This document shows, one piece after another, positions 1 through 8,376 of a stretch of DNA of 64,000 nucleotides. The notes below the pieces were generated by a model, which had not been told where the DNA came from, searched no databases, and worked only from the letters and a program-made list of their open reading frames with translations. Every line of letters starts with the position of its first letter. The stretch's first letter is position 1. This stretch comes from Shewanella colwelliana ATCC 39565 (GTDB lineage Bacteria; Pseudomonadota; Gammaproteobacteria; Enterobacterales; Shewanellaceae): positions 62,001-126,000 of the forward strand of contig NZ_JAEC01000014.1 of assembly GCF_000518705.1 (NCBI RefSeq), given 5' to 3'. Both the position numbers and the translations under genes were made by a program.

Positions 1-300
1 TGGGCAAGCGTAGAGGCAGTAACCACAACCGATACAGGTATCTTTATTGTGTAGTGTTAAGCCGTCTTCAGTCTTGTAGAAGCAGTTTGCAGGGCAAACG
101 GCTTGGCAAGGGGCATCAGTACAGTGCATACATGCCACTGAGATAGATGCTTCACCTGGCTGACCATCATTAATGGTCACTACGCGGCGACGTTGAATAC
201 CCCACTCAAGAGCGGAATCGTTTTCGTTCTTACAAGCTGTGACGCAACCGTTACACTCGATGCAGCGTTTGGTGTCACATAGAAATTTCATGACTGCCAT
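1..300 (-). CDS. fdhB: Formate dehydrogenase iron-sulfur (beta) subunit, partial
   Basis: The N-terminal 100 residues are visible and the rest lies beyond the left edge. The protein passes electrons from the FdhA catalytic subunit to a membrane cytochrome subunit through [4Fe-4S] clusters. Ferredoxin-type cysteines are directly readable: C13, C16, C19, C23, then C57, C60, C65, C69 and C89, C92, C95, C99, the layout of DMSO-reductase-family electron-transfer subunits. The ATG at 300 is preceded by a strong AGGAG Shine-Dalgarno. It lies 27 bp downstream of the fdhA stop on the same strand, so the two are co-transcribed. An fdhC-type cytochrome is expected outside the window but is not seen. Confidence 0.93.
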   Translation of the reverse strand, partial: MAVMKFLCDTKRCIECNGCVTACKNENDSALEWGIQRRRVVTINDGQPGEASISVACMHCTDAPCQAVCPANCFYKTEDGLTLHNKDTCIGCGYCLYACP

Positions 301-327
301 AATGGCTTATCTCCTCATCAAGTTCAG

Positions 328-3177
328 TTAGGCTTTGGTGATCTGACACAAGCTAGACTTAGTCTCTTGCATCTGCGTCACAACGTCATAGCCATAGGTC
401 AATACGGTATTGGCTGATTCACCAATGACGTATGGAACCGTGCCTTCTGGATAGCTCTTCTCAAGGCTTTGACCTTCGAAGACACCAGCGAAGTGGTATG
501 GCATGAAACATTCACCTGCGATAACACGTGGTGTAACCATGGCCTGAACCTTGATCTTGGCACCTTCAGGGCTGTGAACCCAAACCGTATCACCATCACG
601 TAGACCACGATCTGCCGCATCGGCAGGGTTGATCTCGATGAACATCTCTTGCTGAAGTTCTGCTAGCCATGGGTTAGAACGAGTTTCTTCACCACCACCT
701 TCATATTCAACAAGACGACCAGAGGTCAGCGCAATAGGGAAGTCTTTGGCGAAATCCTGATCCTGAATAGACTTGTACAGGGTAGGAAGACGCGCAACCA
801 TACGGTCATCATAAGTTGGGTACTTAGCCACCAAGTCACGACGAGGCGTATAAAGTGGCTCACGATGCACAGGGATATCATCAGGGAAGTTCCATACAAT
901 ACAACGCGCTTTAGCGTTACCGTAAGGAATACAGCCATGATTAATCGCCACACGCTGAATACCACCTGAGATATCAGTCTTCCAGTTTTTGCCTTCAGCA
1001 GCCGCTTTCTCTTCAGCAGTTAGGTCATCCCACCAGCCAAGCTGCTTAAGCATCTTGTCGGTAAACTCTGGGTAACCATCTTTGATTTCACTGCCCTTAG
1101 AGTAAGAGCCTTCAGCCAAAATGTTGTTACCTTCGTGCTCAACACCATAACGTGCACGGAAGTTACCACCACCGTATTTCACTTCACGACCTGTGCGATA
1201 CAGAATTTGCGTGCCAGGATGCTTCATCTCTGGTGTGCCCCAACATGGCCAAGGCAGACCGTAGGTTTCACCTTTAGCTGGGCCGCCTGGTGCTTCAAGC
1301 GATTTAATGTCGAATGTGCCCCAGTTTTCTTGGTGCATCTTCAGACGCTCAGGGCTCTGGCCTGTGTAACCAATGGTCCACATACCTTTGTTGAACTCAC
1401 GAGTAATGTCTTCAACTAATGGCTCATCACCATTGACCTGAATATGCTTACAGAACTCTTTCTCGATGCCCCACTTCTTAGCTAGCTTGTACATGATCAC
1501 ATGGTCAGGCTTAGACTCAAATAGTGGTTCAATCACCTGTGTACGCCACTGTAGTGAACGGTTAGAAGCCGATACTGAACCGTAGGTTTCAAACTGAGTT
1601 GAAGCCGGTAGCAGATATACACCATCGGTACGGGTGTGCATAACACCTGCCATCGTTGGGAATGGATCCACAACCACTACCGTGTCCATCTTGTTCAATG
1701 CTTCACGCACTTCACGACCACGGGTTTCGGTGTTAACAGACTGACCCCAGAAGAATGACATACGAATGTTATCTTTCTGCGCAATCTTAGACTTATCTTC
1801 TAACACACCATCATGCCAACGAGAACATGGGATACCTGTAGAGGTCATTGGATCTTGACCAAGGTATTGTGCTTGGTCGAAACGGGCTTTAACCCATTCG
1901 TAGTCCAAGTCCCATACGTTACACCAGTGCTTCCAAGATCCTGTCTTGAGGCCATAGTAACCCGGTAGTGTGTCAAACAGCAGACCAAAGTCCGTTGCAC
2001 CCTGCACGTTATCGTGACCACGGAAGATGTTAGTACCACCACCAGCTACACCCATATTACCTAGGGCAAGCTGCAGGATACAGTAAGCACGGGTATTGGC
2101 GTTACCAACGTGATGCTGAGTACCACCCATACACCAAACAACCGTACCAGGCTTAGTTTCGGCAAGCATTTTAGCTACGCGATACATCTGCTCTGGCGGT
2201 ACACCAACCACATTTTCAACTTCGGCTGGCGTCCATTTAGCAGCGGCTTCGCGGATGCGTTCCATACCGTAAACACGCTGATCGATGAAGCTCTGATCTT
2301 CCCACTTGTTTTCAAAAATGTGCCACAGTAGACCATAGATATAAGGAATATCTGTACCAGGGCGAATATGCACGAACTCATCAGCTTTAGCTGCAGTTCG
2401 GGTGAAACGAGGGTCGACGACGATAATCTTCGCGCCACGCTCTTTACCTTCCAAGATATGCTGCATTGAAACAGGATGTGCTTCTGATGGGTTAGACCCA
2501 ATGAACATCATCGCTTTTGCGTTACGAATATCGTTGAAAGAGTTGGTTTGCGCACCATAACCCCAAGTGTTTGCAACACCGGCTACAGTGGTAGAGTGAC
2601 AAATACGCGCTGAGTGGTCGACATTGTTGGTGCCCCACATTGCTGCGAATTTACGGTACATGTAAGCTTGCTCGTTAGAGAACTTTGCACTACCCATGAA
2701 GAATACAGAGTCAGGACCCGATTCAGCACGGATATCGAGTGCTTTTTGGCCAACTTCTTCAATGGCTTGTTCCCAAGAGAGACGCTTCCACTTGCCGCCT
2801 TCCAGTTTCATTGGATACTTAAGACGCTTCTCACCATGACCGTGTTCACGCAGTGCTGCACCTTTTGCACAGTGGCCACCAGCGTTAAATGGATGATCGA
2901 AAGCAGGTTCTTGACCTGTCCATACACCATTTTGAACTTCAGCATAGATACCACAGCCCACAGAACAGTGAGAACAGATAGTACGTTTTACTTCAGTTGG
3001 CGCATCATGAGGAACTTCTTTTGCTTCTGCTTTACGCATCATACCAGCGCCAAGCATAGAGGCCGCGGCAATACCACCAGTAGCAAGACCTGCTGTCTGA
3101 AGGAACTGACGACGGTTTAGACCTAGGACGGGCTTTTTAGCAGCTTCTGCCTGGTCTGTTTTGCGGGTTAATCGCAT
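328..3177 (-). CDS. fdhA: Formate dehydrogenase catalytic (alpha) subunit, molybdopterin, Tat-exported
   Basis: Oxidises formate to CO2 at a bis-molybdopterin Mo/W centre, probably in the periplasm. The N terminus carries a twin-arginine motif (RRQFLQT, about residues 22-28) followed by a hydrophobic stretch. A single [4Fe-4S] site follows, with cysteines near 68, 71, 75 and 103 (CX2CX3CX27C). The active-site region reads HSARICHS near residue 193. The position that is selenocysteine in E. coli FdnG/FdhF is an ordinary Cys codon here, so this is a cysteine-type enzyme and no UGA recoding is needed. The length of about 949 residues is normal for the family. An ORF can start one codon earlier (GTG), but the ATG at 3177 fits the AGGAG ribosome site better. 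The gene lies between the small Tat peptide and fdhB on one strand, an apparent operon. Confidence 0.95.
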   Translation of the reverse strand: MRLTRKTDQAEAAKKPVLGLNRRQFLQTAGLATGGIAAASMLGAGMMRKAEAKEVPHDAPTEVKRTICSHCSVGCGIYAEVQNGVWTGQEPAFDHPFNAGGHCAKGAALREHGHGEKRLKYPMKLEGGKWKRLSWEQAIEEVGQKALDIRAESGPDSVFFMGSAKFSNEQAYMYRKFAAMWGTNNVDHSARICHSTTVAGVANTWGYGAQTNSFNDIRNAKAMMFIGSNPSEAHPVSMQHILEGKERGAKIIVVDPRFTRTAAKADEFVHIRPGTDIPYIYGLLWHIFENKWEDQSFIDQRVYGMERIREAAAKWTPAEVENVVGVPPEQMYRVAKMLAETKPGTVVWCMGGTQHHVGNANTRAYCILQLALGNMGVAGGGTNIFRGHDNVQGATDFGLLFDTLPGYYGLKTGSWKHWCNVWDLDYEWVKARFDQAQYLGQDPMTSTGIPCSRWHDGVLEDKSKIAQKDNIRMSFFWGQSVNTETRGREVREALNKMDTVVVVDPFPTMAGVMHTRTDGVYLLPASTQFETYGSVSASNRSLQWRTQVIEPLFESKPDHVIMYKLAKKWGIEKEFCKHIQVNGDEPLVEDITREFNKGMWTIGYTGQSPERLKMHQENWGTFDIKSLEAPGGPAKGETYGLPWPCWGTPEMKHPGTQILYRTGREVKYGGGNFRARYGVEHEGNNILAEGSYSKGSEIKDGYPEFTDKMLKQLGWWDDLTAEEKAAAEGKNWKTDISGGIQRVAINHGCIPYGNAKARCIVWNFPDDIPVHREPLYTPRRDLVAKYPTYDDRMVARLPTLYKSIQDQDFAKDFPIALTSGRLVEYEGGGEETRSNPWLAELQQEMFIEINPADAADRGLRDGDTVWVHSPEGAKIKVQAMVTPRVIAGECFMPYHFAGVFEGQSLEKSYPEGTVPYVIGESANTVLTYGYDVVTQMQETKSSLCQITKA

Positions 3178-3243
3178 CACACACTCTCCTAATATTATTG
3201 AATTACTGCGTAATTACCGATTCATAAACCACTAACAAGCGGC

Positions 3244-3444
3244 TTACTTGGTACGTAACGACGCGTAATAACTACGAATATGATCCGTCTCGTGGTAGCC
3301 ATCACCATGTGCTGTATCTTTAGCAGGTGTTGGCGTAGCAGCCATTGCCTGGCCACTAACAGTGGCCACTGCACCAGCAGCGCTACCCACAGCCAATGCC
3401 TTTAGCAATTGACGACGACCCATATCGGAAGCTTGCTTCTTCAT
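3244..3444 (-). CDS. Formate dehydrogenase-region Tat-signal peptide protein
   Basis: A 66-residue protein made almost entirely of a twin-arginine signal (GRRQLLKALAVGSAAGAV) plus a short soluble tail of about 30 residues. Small proteins of this type are found next to fdhA in many Proteobacteria and are grouped as 'formate dehydrogenase region TAT target'. FdhX is a name used in some species. Its role is not established; an accessory or escort role for FdhA export or assembly is plausible. A good AGGAG site precedes the ATG at 3444. It sits 66 bp upstream of fdhA, so it is probably the first gene of the fdhXABC transcription unit. Confidence 0.85.
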   Translation of the reverse strand: MKKQASDMGRRQLLKALAVGSAAGAVATVSGQAMAATPTPAKDTAHGDGYHETDHIRSYYASLRTK

Positions 3445-3548
3445 AGTGTCTCCTAATTTTTATACTTAATTTGAGTCGCTACTTTAATCATCTCGGTTAA
3501 CAGAAACTCGGTTTCGGTTAATCTTAAAGTGGCAACCCGACTATGATT

Positions 3549-3597
3549 GAGGGCGAACCCTCAAGTTTTGCTACGCCAGCTCATACAACGAGCTGGC
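3549..3597 (-). other. Two short inverted repeats between the chaperone and Tat-peptide genes
   Basis: Positions 3549-3562 form GAGGG-CGAA-CCCTC and 3575-3597 form an 8-bp stem (GCCAGCTC / GAGCTGGC) with a 7-nt loop. Neither is followed by a clear T-run on the minus strand. They could be weak terminators or mRNA-processing hairpins that set different levels for the accessory genes upstream and the structural genes downstream. Confidence 0.4.
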
Positions 3598-3617
3598 ACA
3601 AAGCGTAAACCTTCAAC

Positions 3618-4283
3618 CTATGACGCGAGTTCACTGGTTGTCGGTTCAATCTTTTCCGATTCACTGCCAGGGCAGTTCACCGGAATATTTAAACTCAGTT
3701 GTTCAAACTCGTTGGCTTCAATGACAAAAAACGCCTTAGCCAGCTGTGCAACGGTGGCATAAAATGCCGCACTTGGTGCTCGGCCTAAATGGTCACAGAA
3801 ACGATCAATCCAGCTACCAATATGACGTTGGTAAAAAGCCAACTGGCGATAACCTGGCGCCTCTAAAATTAAGGTCCCCATGACTTCGCACAGCGCGGCG
3901 ACATGATCTTCTGGCTCTTTCACTTCATCGGTACGCTCAAAGCCCAACTGCATCAGGTCCTGACGCAGTAACGCTAATGGCTTATCCATCAACGACCCAG
4001 TCATAAACCAACTGCCGTAAGGTAAAATCTCACCACTGCCGACACCTAAGAAGATGCTGAAATACTCATCTTCTAGTTGATCACTAGTGAATTGCCCTGC
4101 CGCTAATTTCAGCGCCGACCAAGCTTTAGTGATCTCGCTGTCATCATCGACATCAATTTCAAGGCTTGAAAGGAACTGCAATAATTCAGCGCTTGGCTGG
4201 CTGCGTAGTAGCGCCGCCAAAAGCTGGTAGATATCGGCTCTTAACTGATCGTTTTCTGATACTTCTCTTACTAATTCGGTCAT
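3618..4283 (-). CDS. TorD/DmsD-family molybdoenzyme chaperone
   Basis: A roughly 221-residue, all-helical-looking protein with the TorD family hallmarks: a segment like EDEYFSIFLGVGSGEILPYGSW followed by MDKPLALLRQDL and EPEDHVAALCEVM. TorD-type proteins bind Tat signal peptides of molybdoenzymes and hold them for cofactor insertion. Here the client is inferred to be FdhA and perhaps the small Tat peptide next door. An ATG further upstream (4334) would overlap the ferredoxin gene by 41 bp. The ATG at 4283 has an AAGAG ribosome site and leaves a 10-bp gap, so I chose it. Tightly spaced with the upstream ferredoxin gene. Confidence 0.85.
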   Translation of the reverse strand: MTELVREVSENDQLRADIYQLLAALLRSQPSAELLQFLSSLEIDVDDDSEITKAWSALKLAAGQFTSDQLEDEYFSIFLGVGSGEILPYGSWFMTGSLMDKPLALLRQDLMQLGFERTDEVKEPEDHVAALCEVMGTLILEAPGYRQLAFYQRHIGSWIDRFCDHLGRAPSAAFYATVAQLAKAFFVIEANEFEQLSLNIPVNCPGSESEKIEPTTSELAS

Positions 4284-4293
4284 GGCTAAACTC

Positions 4294-5967
4294 TTATCGC
4301 AGTTGCTTTTCAGGATCTTGAAGGATGTCTTCAAACATATCTTTTACCCGGCAGTCGCTACACATCTTTAGTCGTTCTGTGTTGGCACTGAAGGCACTAT
4401 GACCTCCGACTACATCCAGCATCCGTTGCACCATGGATTGGGTGGCGAAAGGGGTACCGCAGCGAATACAATCAAACGGTGCTTCCTCTTTCAACGTTTG
4501 ACGCTCCTGACGGGCAGCAGCATCGAAATTCATTTGTGGAGTTAAGCTAATCACCTTCTCAGGACACGCTGACTCACACAGTCCACACTGCACACAATCT
4601 TGCTCGACAAAGTGTAGCGCAGGCATATCGCCGCCGTCGGTTAATGCCTGAGTTGGGCAAGTCGACACACAAGAGAGACACAAGGTGCAACCGTCGGTGT
4701 TAACACTTACCTTACCGAAAGGTATATTGCTTTTGCTGAGGCAGCTATCGCTCGACGCCGCTTGACTGTTGAGATGATCGATTGCCGCATACAGGGTGTT
4801 ACGCTTGGTCGTCGCTGCAAACTCACCCGGTACGATAACCGGCCAGCTCGCACTCACCTTAACTAAAGTATCTAGCTCATCAAGTTGGTTTTGGTTAATC
4901 ACGCTAACACGCTGAGGTTGTCCCATCTCATCGAAAATGTCGTTGGCCAGTTGCTGCTCACCGTTAAGCATCTGCGTTAACGTAGGAGCTGTCGCATCGG
5001 TATTTAGCACAATAACCTGACGCGCTCCCCATGCGAGTGCCGACATCCAATGATCCATGCTCGCAACCGTTATCTCCTCAAGCTCCACAGGAATTATTAC
5101 CCCAGCTAGCTCGTCGGTGACCAAACTCGCGCCATTGGCTGCATCATGAAACAAAATAACGGGAGCGGTTTGCGCCTGTTCGCGAAAGCGTGTCACTAAC
5201 TTGTGCAGATAGGAGTGCAGTGCTTGCGGTGTTGGTAAGTCGTAGCTAATCGCCCCAGTAGGACAAGCATTGGTACAACTACCCGCACCGTGGCAAAGGT
5301 AAGGATCTATCTCAATCTTTTTGTTGACGCTTGAAATAGCGTCCGCAGGACAAAAGTTTAGGCAGCGATTACAACCGTCGATACCGTTGCGATTGTGCGC
5401 ACAAATATCACTGTTTACTTTGACATAACGTGGTTTATCAAACTCACCTATCAGATCGGGTAATTGGGCTATCGCATCGGCCAACTTGGCTTCATCTTGA
5501 CCTACGTAGAAGTAGCCAGGTGGCAACATCTCCAGGTTAATACTCGGCGACTGACTCAAGTCGAGAATTAGGTCGAAATGCGCTTTACGAATAGCAACGA
5601 GACTGAGGTCTGCGCTACCGCTTTCGTGTTCAACCTTAACTTGAAATTGGCCTAGAAAGCCTTTGATCTCGATTAGTTTGTTGTAATAGCTCTCGACACC
5701 TTCTGCTGCCGCCATCACTTTTTCAAGATGCGCTTCATCTTGGCTAGTAATAGATTCATTGGCGAGAATGGCACGTTGTCCCATATTGGACAATTTGTCT
5801 GCCGCGAGGCGGGCTAAATCTTCTGGTCCAATAACCAGTACATTGCCCTCTGTGGTATAGCTAACGGTTGGAGGAATAAGATTCTGTAGAATCTGTGTCT
5901 GCCCCAACACTTGCTCACGGACCGACTTTACATCGGCGGTTGCGTTACTATTTGAATGAATGCTCAC
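4294..5967 (-). CDS. Multi-cluster 4Fe-4S ferredoxin of the formate dehydrogenase locus
   Basis: A 557-residue cytoplasmic iron-sulfur protein. It has two ferredoxin cysteine groups near residues 189-206 and 225-235, and two more near 427-438 and 458-469, all typical CX2CX2CX3CP. Two extra CXXC pairs occur near 500-503 and 536-539. The segment between the paired clusters (240-420) is cysteine-poor and resembles a degenerate flavin or hydrogenase-delta-like domain. It probably carries electrons for formate dehydrogenase maturation or links formate oxidation to another acceptor; the exact role is unknown. The start is GTG at 5967 with AGGAA upstream. An ATG two bases earlier is out of frame and stops at once. 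Co-directional with the DUF3306/DUF3305 and TorD-like genes. Confidence 0.85.
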   Translation of the reverse strand: MSIHSNSNATADVKSVREQVLGQTQILQNLIPPTVSYTTEGNVLVIGPEDLARLAADKLSNMGQRAILANESITSQDEAHLEKVMAAAEGVESYYNKLIEIKGFLGQFQVKVEHESGSADLSLVAIRKAHFDLILDLSQSPSINLEMLPPGYFYVGQDEAKLADAIAQLPDLIGEFDKPRYVKVNSDICAHNRNGIDGCNRCLNFCPADAISSVNKKIEIDPYLCHGAGSCTNACPTGAISYDLPTPQALHSYLHKLVTRFREQAQTAPVILFHDAANGASLVTDELAGVIIPVELEEITVASMDHWMSALAWGARQVIVLNTDATAPTLTQMLNGEQQLANDIFDEMGQPQRVSVINQNQLDELDTLVKVSASWPVIVPGEFAATTKRNTLYAAIDHLNSQAASSDSCLSKSNIPFGKVSVNTDGCTLCLSCVSTCPTQALTDGGDMPALHFVEQDCVQCGLCESACPEKVISLTPQMNFDAAARQERQTLKEEAPFDCIRCGTPFATQSMVQRMLDVVGGHSAFSANTERLKMCSDCRVKDMFEDILQDPEKQLR

Positions 5968-6063
5968 ATTGCGTTCCTGAACAGTTTTGGCCGCTGCTGT
6001 CGGCGAGGTGGCTGTAATGCTCTTACGGCATGCGCTAAATGCGCCAGCTTCACCTATCGTTAT

Positions 6064-6083
6064 CAGAGAGTCGTAACTCTCTG
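6064..6083. other. Perfect inverted repeat upstream of the ferredoxin gene
   Basis: An 8-bp perfect stem (CAGAGAGT / ACTCTCTG) with a 4-nt CGTA loop, lying between the DUF3306 stop and the GTG of the ferredoxin gene. There is no T-run on the minus strand. It may be an mRNA-processing hairpin or an operator within the cluster. Confidence 0.4.
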
Positions 6084-6150
6084 CTAAGCTGCGTTATTTA
6101 CAGCAATTCACGTACCAAAGTTATGGATTTAAAAACACTCTAAACTGACC

Positions 6151-6738
6151 TTAAGCAACAGGTGATTTAGGTATATCTTGTACTTCTGGTTCATTTTGGG
6201 ACAACTCCCTTGTAGTCGCGTCCAAAATGTCCGCCGATGCATCGACGTTATGATGATCTTCAACAGATTCGATTTCAGCCGTCATCTCTTCAGCTGTAAC
6301 CTCCTCTTGTTCATCTTTATCCTTGATCACGTGACGGAATACTTTCTTAGCCAGCTCAGCAGAAACATCAGCTGATAGCTTAGGTTGATTACTGTAATCG
6401 AGGGCATATTCAAGTAAGCCATCAATCTCGTTGTAGTGAGGTTGCTTCCACAAGGCTCTCAGCGCCGCAGCTTTCGCATTGGGATCAACATTGTCAGCCA
6501 TAAAACTAGCAAAGCTGCCACCCACTTCAATTTTCTCAGGATCTGGCAGATCTTCAGCCGTCAGCAGCTTCTCACCGCCCTCTATTGCCTGCTCAGTACT
6601 ATCTAGTGTTGGTTCTTGAGATAAGGTCTCATTTTCTTCAGCTGTTGATGGTGCAACCGCCTCTGCTTCCTCTTCGGCTTGCACTTGCTGACGGCGAAGG
6701 TTCCAGCGTGCTAACAATCCACTTGGTTTATCACTCAT
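6151..6738 (-). CDS. DUF3306-family protein
   Basis: A 195-residue, very acidic protein (many Glu/Asp, with Glu-rich runs near 22-50 and 140-165). It contains a central conserved segment (GGSFASFMADNVDPNAKAAA, then LRALW) typical of DUF3306. There is no signal peptide and no Cys motif. DUF3306 proteins are found almost only beside formate dehydrogenase genes with DUF3305, and their biochemical role is unknown. The start overlaps the DUF3305 stop by one base (TGATG), so translation of the two is coupled. Confidence 0.83.
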   Translation of the reverse strand: MSDKPSGLLARWNLRRQQVQAEEEAEAVAPSTAEENETLSQEPTLDSTEQAIEGGEKLLTAEDLPDPEKIEVGGSFASFMADNVDPNAKAAALRALWKQPHYNEIDGLLEYALDYSNQPKLSADVSAELAKKVFRHVIKDKDEQEEVTAEEMTAEIESVEDHHNVDASADILDATTRELSQNEPEVQDIPKSPVA

Positions 6739-7208
6739 CAGTTAACCTGCCCATGATTATGATTGCTACTTGGCCCTTCATTTTTACGACGATTAACGTG
6801 TTTACGTCGATGGGCACAGATTTCAACCTCTCCATGGCGAGTAATGAACGCCTCCATCCAGCAAGCAACGGCTTGGGGCATTGGCATGTGCAAAACTGGT
6901 GTATCACCTTCTAAACAACCGGCAGCGACATTTTGATCGGCAGAAATAGCGGCCGGTACCCAGGTGCCATCTTCTAGTTCATCGCACACCACGTATAACA
7001 TGGCGTTATCCATATCTAGGTTAATACGGTAGCTTCCGCGCTCATCCTTATGCAGCTCAAGTACCACCATTTTTGCGCCAGCTGGTGCGGGTTGTGTTGC
7101 AGGTAAAACCTGATCTAATTCCCAGCTTTCAGAGATCCAGCGCCCAACTTGCTTCTCTATTTTCTTGAGCGAAACATACATGGGCCATTGACTTTCAGTG
7201 CGTTGCAT
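6738..7208 (-). CDS. DUF3305-family protein
   Basis: A 156-residue cytoplasmic protein, first gene of the leftward accessory unit. The N-terminal segment MYVSLKKIEKQVGRW, the WELDQVLPA motif and the central LELHKDERGSYRINLD are typical of DUF3305. Its C-terminal tail is basic and rich in His/Arg, complementary to the acidic DUF3306 partner. Function is unknown; the family co-occurs with DUF3306 at formate dehydrogenase loci. GGAG precedes the ATG at 7208. An internal Met at residue 10 is an alternative start. Confidence 0.83.
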   Translation of the reverse strand: MQRTESQWPMYVSLKKIEKQVGRWISESWELDQVLPATQPAPAGAKMVVLELHKDERGSYRINLDMDNAMLYVVCDELEDGTWVPAAISADQNVAAGCLEGDTPVLHMPMPQAVACWMEAFITRHGEVEICAHRRKHVNRRKNEGPSSNHNHGQVN

Positions 7209-7318
7209 TGCGTCTCCGTTTTGCTATAGAGAGCCTAGCCAAATTTTTAGACCAAGCTACGGGTTAGCGATATAGACTAATGAAGCAATTAACGTGCCAG
7301 CGATCTAGGTAGATTAGT

Positions 7319-7366
7319 TTGAACTAGATCATCAAATCCTTATCAAGAGTAGGACAATTTGTCCTA
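7319..7366. promoter_or_regulatory. Divergent control region of the fdh accessory and fdhD units, with a perfect palindrome
   Basis: The region between DUF3305 and fdhD holds a 17-bp perfect inverted repeat, TAGGACAATTTGTCCTA, at 7350-7366. It is about 140 bp from both flanking start codons. Just to its left at 7319-7332 is TTGAACTAGATCAT, which resembles an FNR/CRP-type box (TTGAT-N4-ATCAA) with two mismatches. A half-site-like GGGACAT occurs at about 7382. The palindrome is seen directly; its regulator is not known. Confidence 0.5.
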
Positions 7367-7503
7367 AATGCCATTTTAAGCGGGACATAAAAGGGCGTTT
7401 CACACCTAAGCATTTATCTAGATCACGCATTTAAACAACAAATCCTTGTCTCGGAATGATTATTGCTATGCTGCATGCAGTCCATTGCGAAAAGATGACA
7501 TTC

Positions 7504-8349
7504 ATGACAATTAGCAAACAGCCTACATTCTTAAAAACTCAAGCAGATGCCCCGCTTACCATCGCAGTGAAAGCGATCAATGAGCAGGGAGAGGTGGTGG
7601 ATAAGTTTATTGCCTGCGAACGGCCACTCACGGTTTATCTTAATTGGCGCCCCATTGTGACCCTAATGACCTTAGGCGCGCGTCCTGAAGCACTCGCGCT
7701 GGGTTACCTAAAAAATCAGGGGTTTATCTCAGACGTTAAACAGTTGGAGTCTGTGATTGTAGATTGGGACGTCAACTCCGCAGCAGTGATCACCAAAGAG
7801 ACAACAGAACATTTAGATGAAAAGCTGGCAGAGAAGACCGTCACAACTGGTTGTGGGCAAGGCACAGTTTATGGGGGATTCATGGATGGTTTAGATGACA
7901 TTAAACTACCAACGCCTCTACTAAAACAGAGCATGCTTTACAGCCTGCTAAATAATATCAGTGCTTACAATGAAACCTACAAAAATGCAGGAGCTGTGCA
8001 TGGCTGTGGCTTATGCGAAGGTGATCAGATTAAAGGTTTTGTCGAAGATGTTGGTCGCCATAATGCTGTGGATACCTTAGCTGGCGAGATGTGGCTCAAA
8101 CAAGAGATGGGCGGCAATAAATTATTTTACACCACAGGTCGTCTCACCTCAGAAATGGTGATTAAAGTAGCCAAGATGGGCATTCCTGTGCTGCTGTCGC
8201 GCAGCGGGGCCACGCAGATGGGGCTCGAGCTCGCACAGAAGCTTGGGATCACCATGATCGCTCGTGCTAAAGGACGCCACTTTCTCATTTATAACGGCGC
8301 CGAAAACATCGAGTTTGATGCGACACCACCAAAAAGAAATAAAGATTAA
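7504..8349 (+). CDS. fdhD: Formate dehydrogenase accessory sulfurtransferase FdhD
   Basis: FdhD transfers sulfur from the cysteine desulfurase IscS to the Mo-bis-MGD cofactor of formate dehydrogenase, which is needed for activity. The family signature EDVGRHNAVDTLAG and the C-terminal SRSGAT...KGRHFLIYNG are clear. The catalytic loop reads TTGCGQG: the first Cys of the E. coli CXXC (C121) is present but the second is Gly. A separate CGLC pair lies further on (HGCGLCEGD). In-frame ATGs occur at 7456, 7495 and 7504. I took 7504 (281 residues, near the E. coli 277), but no start has a strong ribosome site. It is divergent from the fdh accessory genes. Confidence 0.92.
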   Translation: MTISKQPTFLKTQADAPLTIAVKAINEQGEVVDKFIACERPLTVYLNWRPIVTLMTLGARPEALALGYLKNQGFISDVKQLESVIVDWDVNSAAVITKETTEHLDEKLAEKTVTTGCGQGTVYGGFMDGLDDIKLPTPLLKQSMLYSLLNNISAYNETYKNAGAVHGCGLCEGDQIKGFVEDVGRHNAVDTLAGEMWLKQEMGGNKLFYTTGRLTSEMVIKVAKMGIPVLLSRSGATQMGLELAQKLGITMIARAKGRHFLIYNGAENIEFDATPPKRNKD

Positions 8350-8376
8350 GCACTCGACAGCTTTCAAGGAAATTTG

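Noticed and set aside
2614..3120. Plus-strand 168-codon open frame opposite fdhA
   Set aside because: It is fully antisense to the strongly supported fdhA gene, with no ribosome site and no recognisable protein features.
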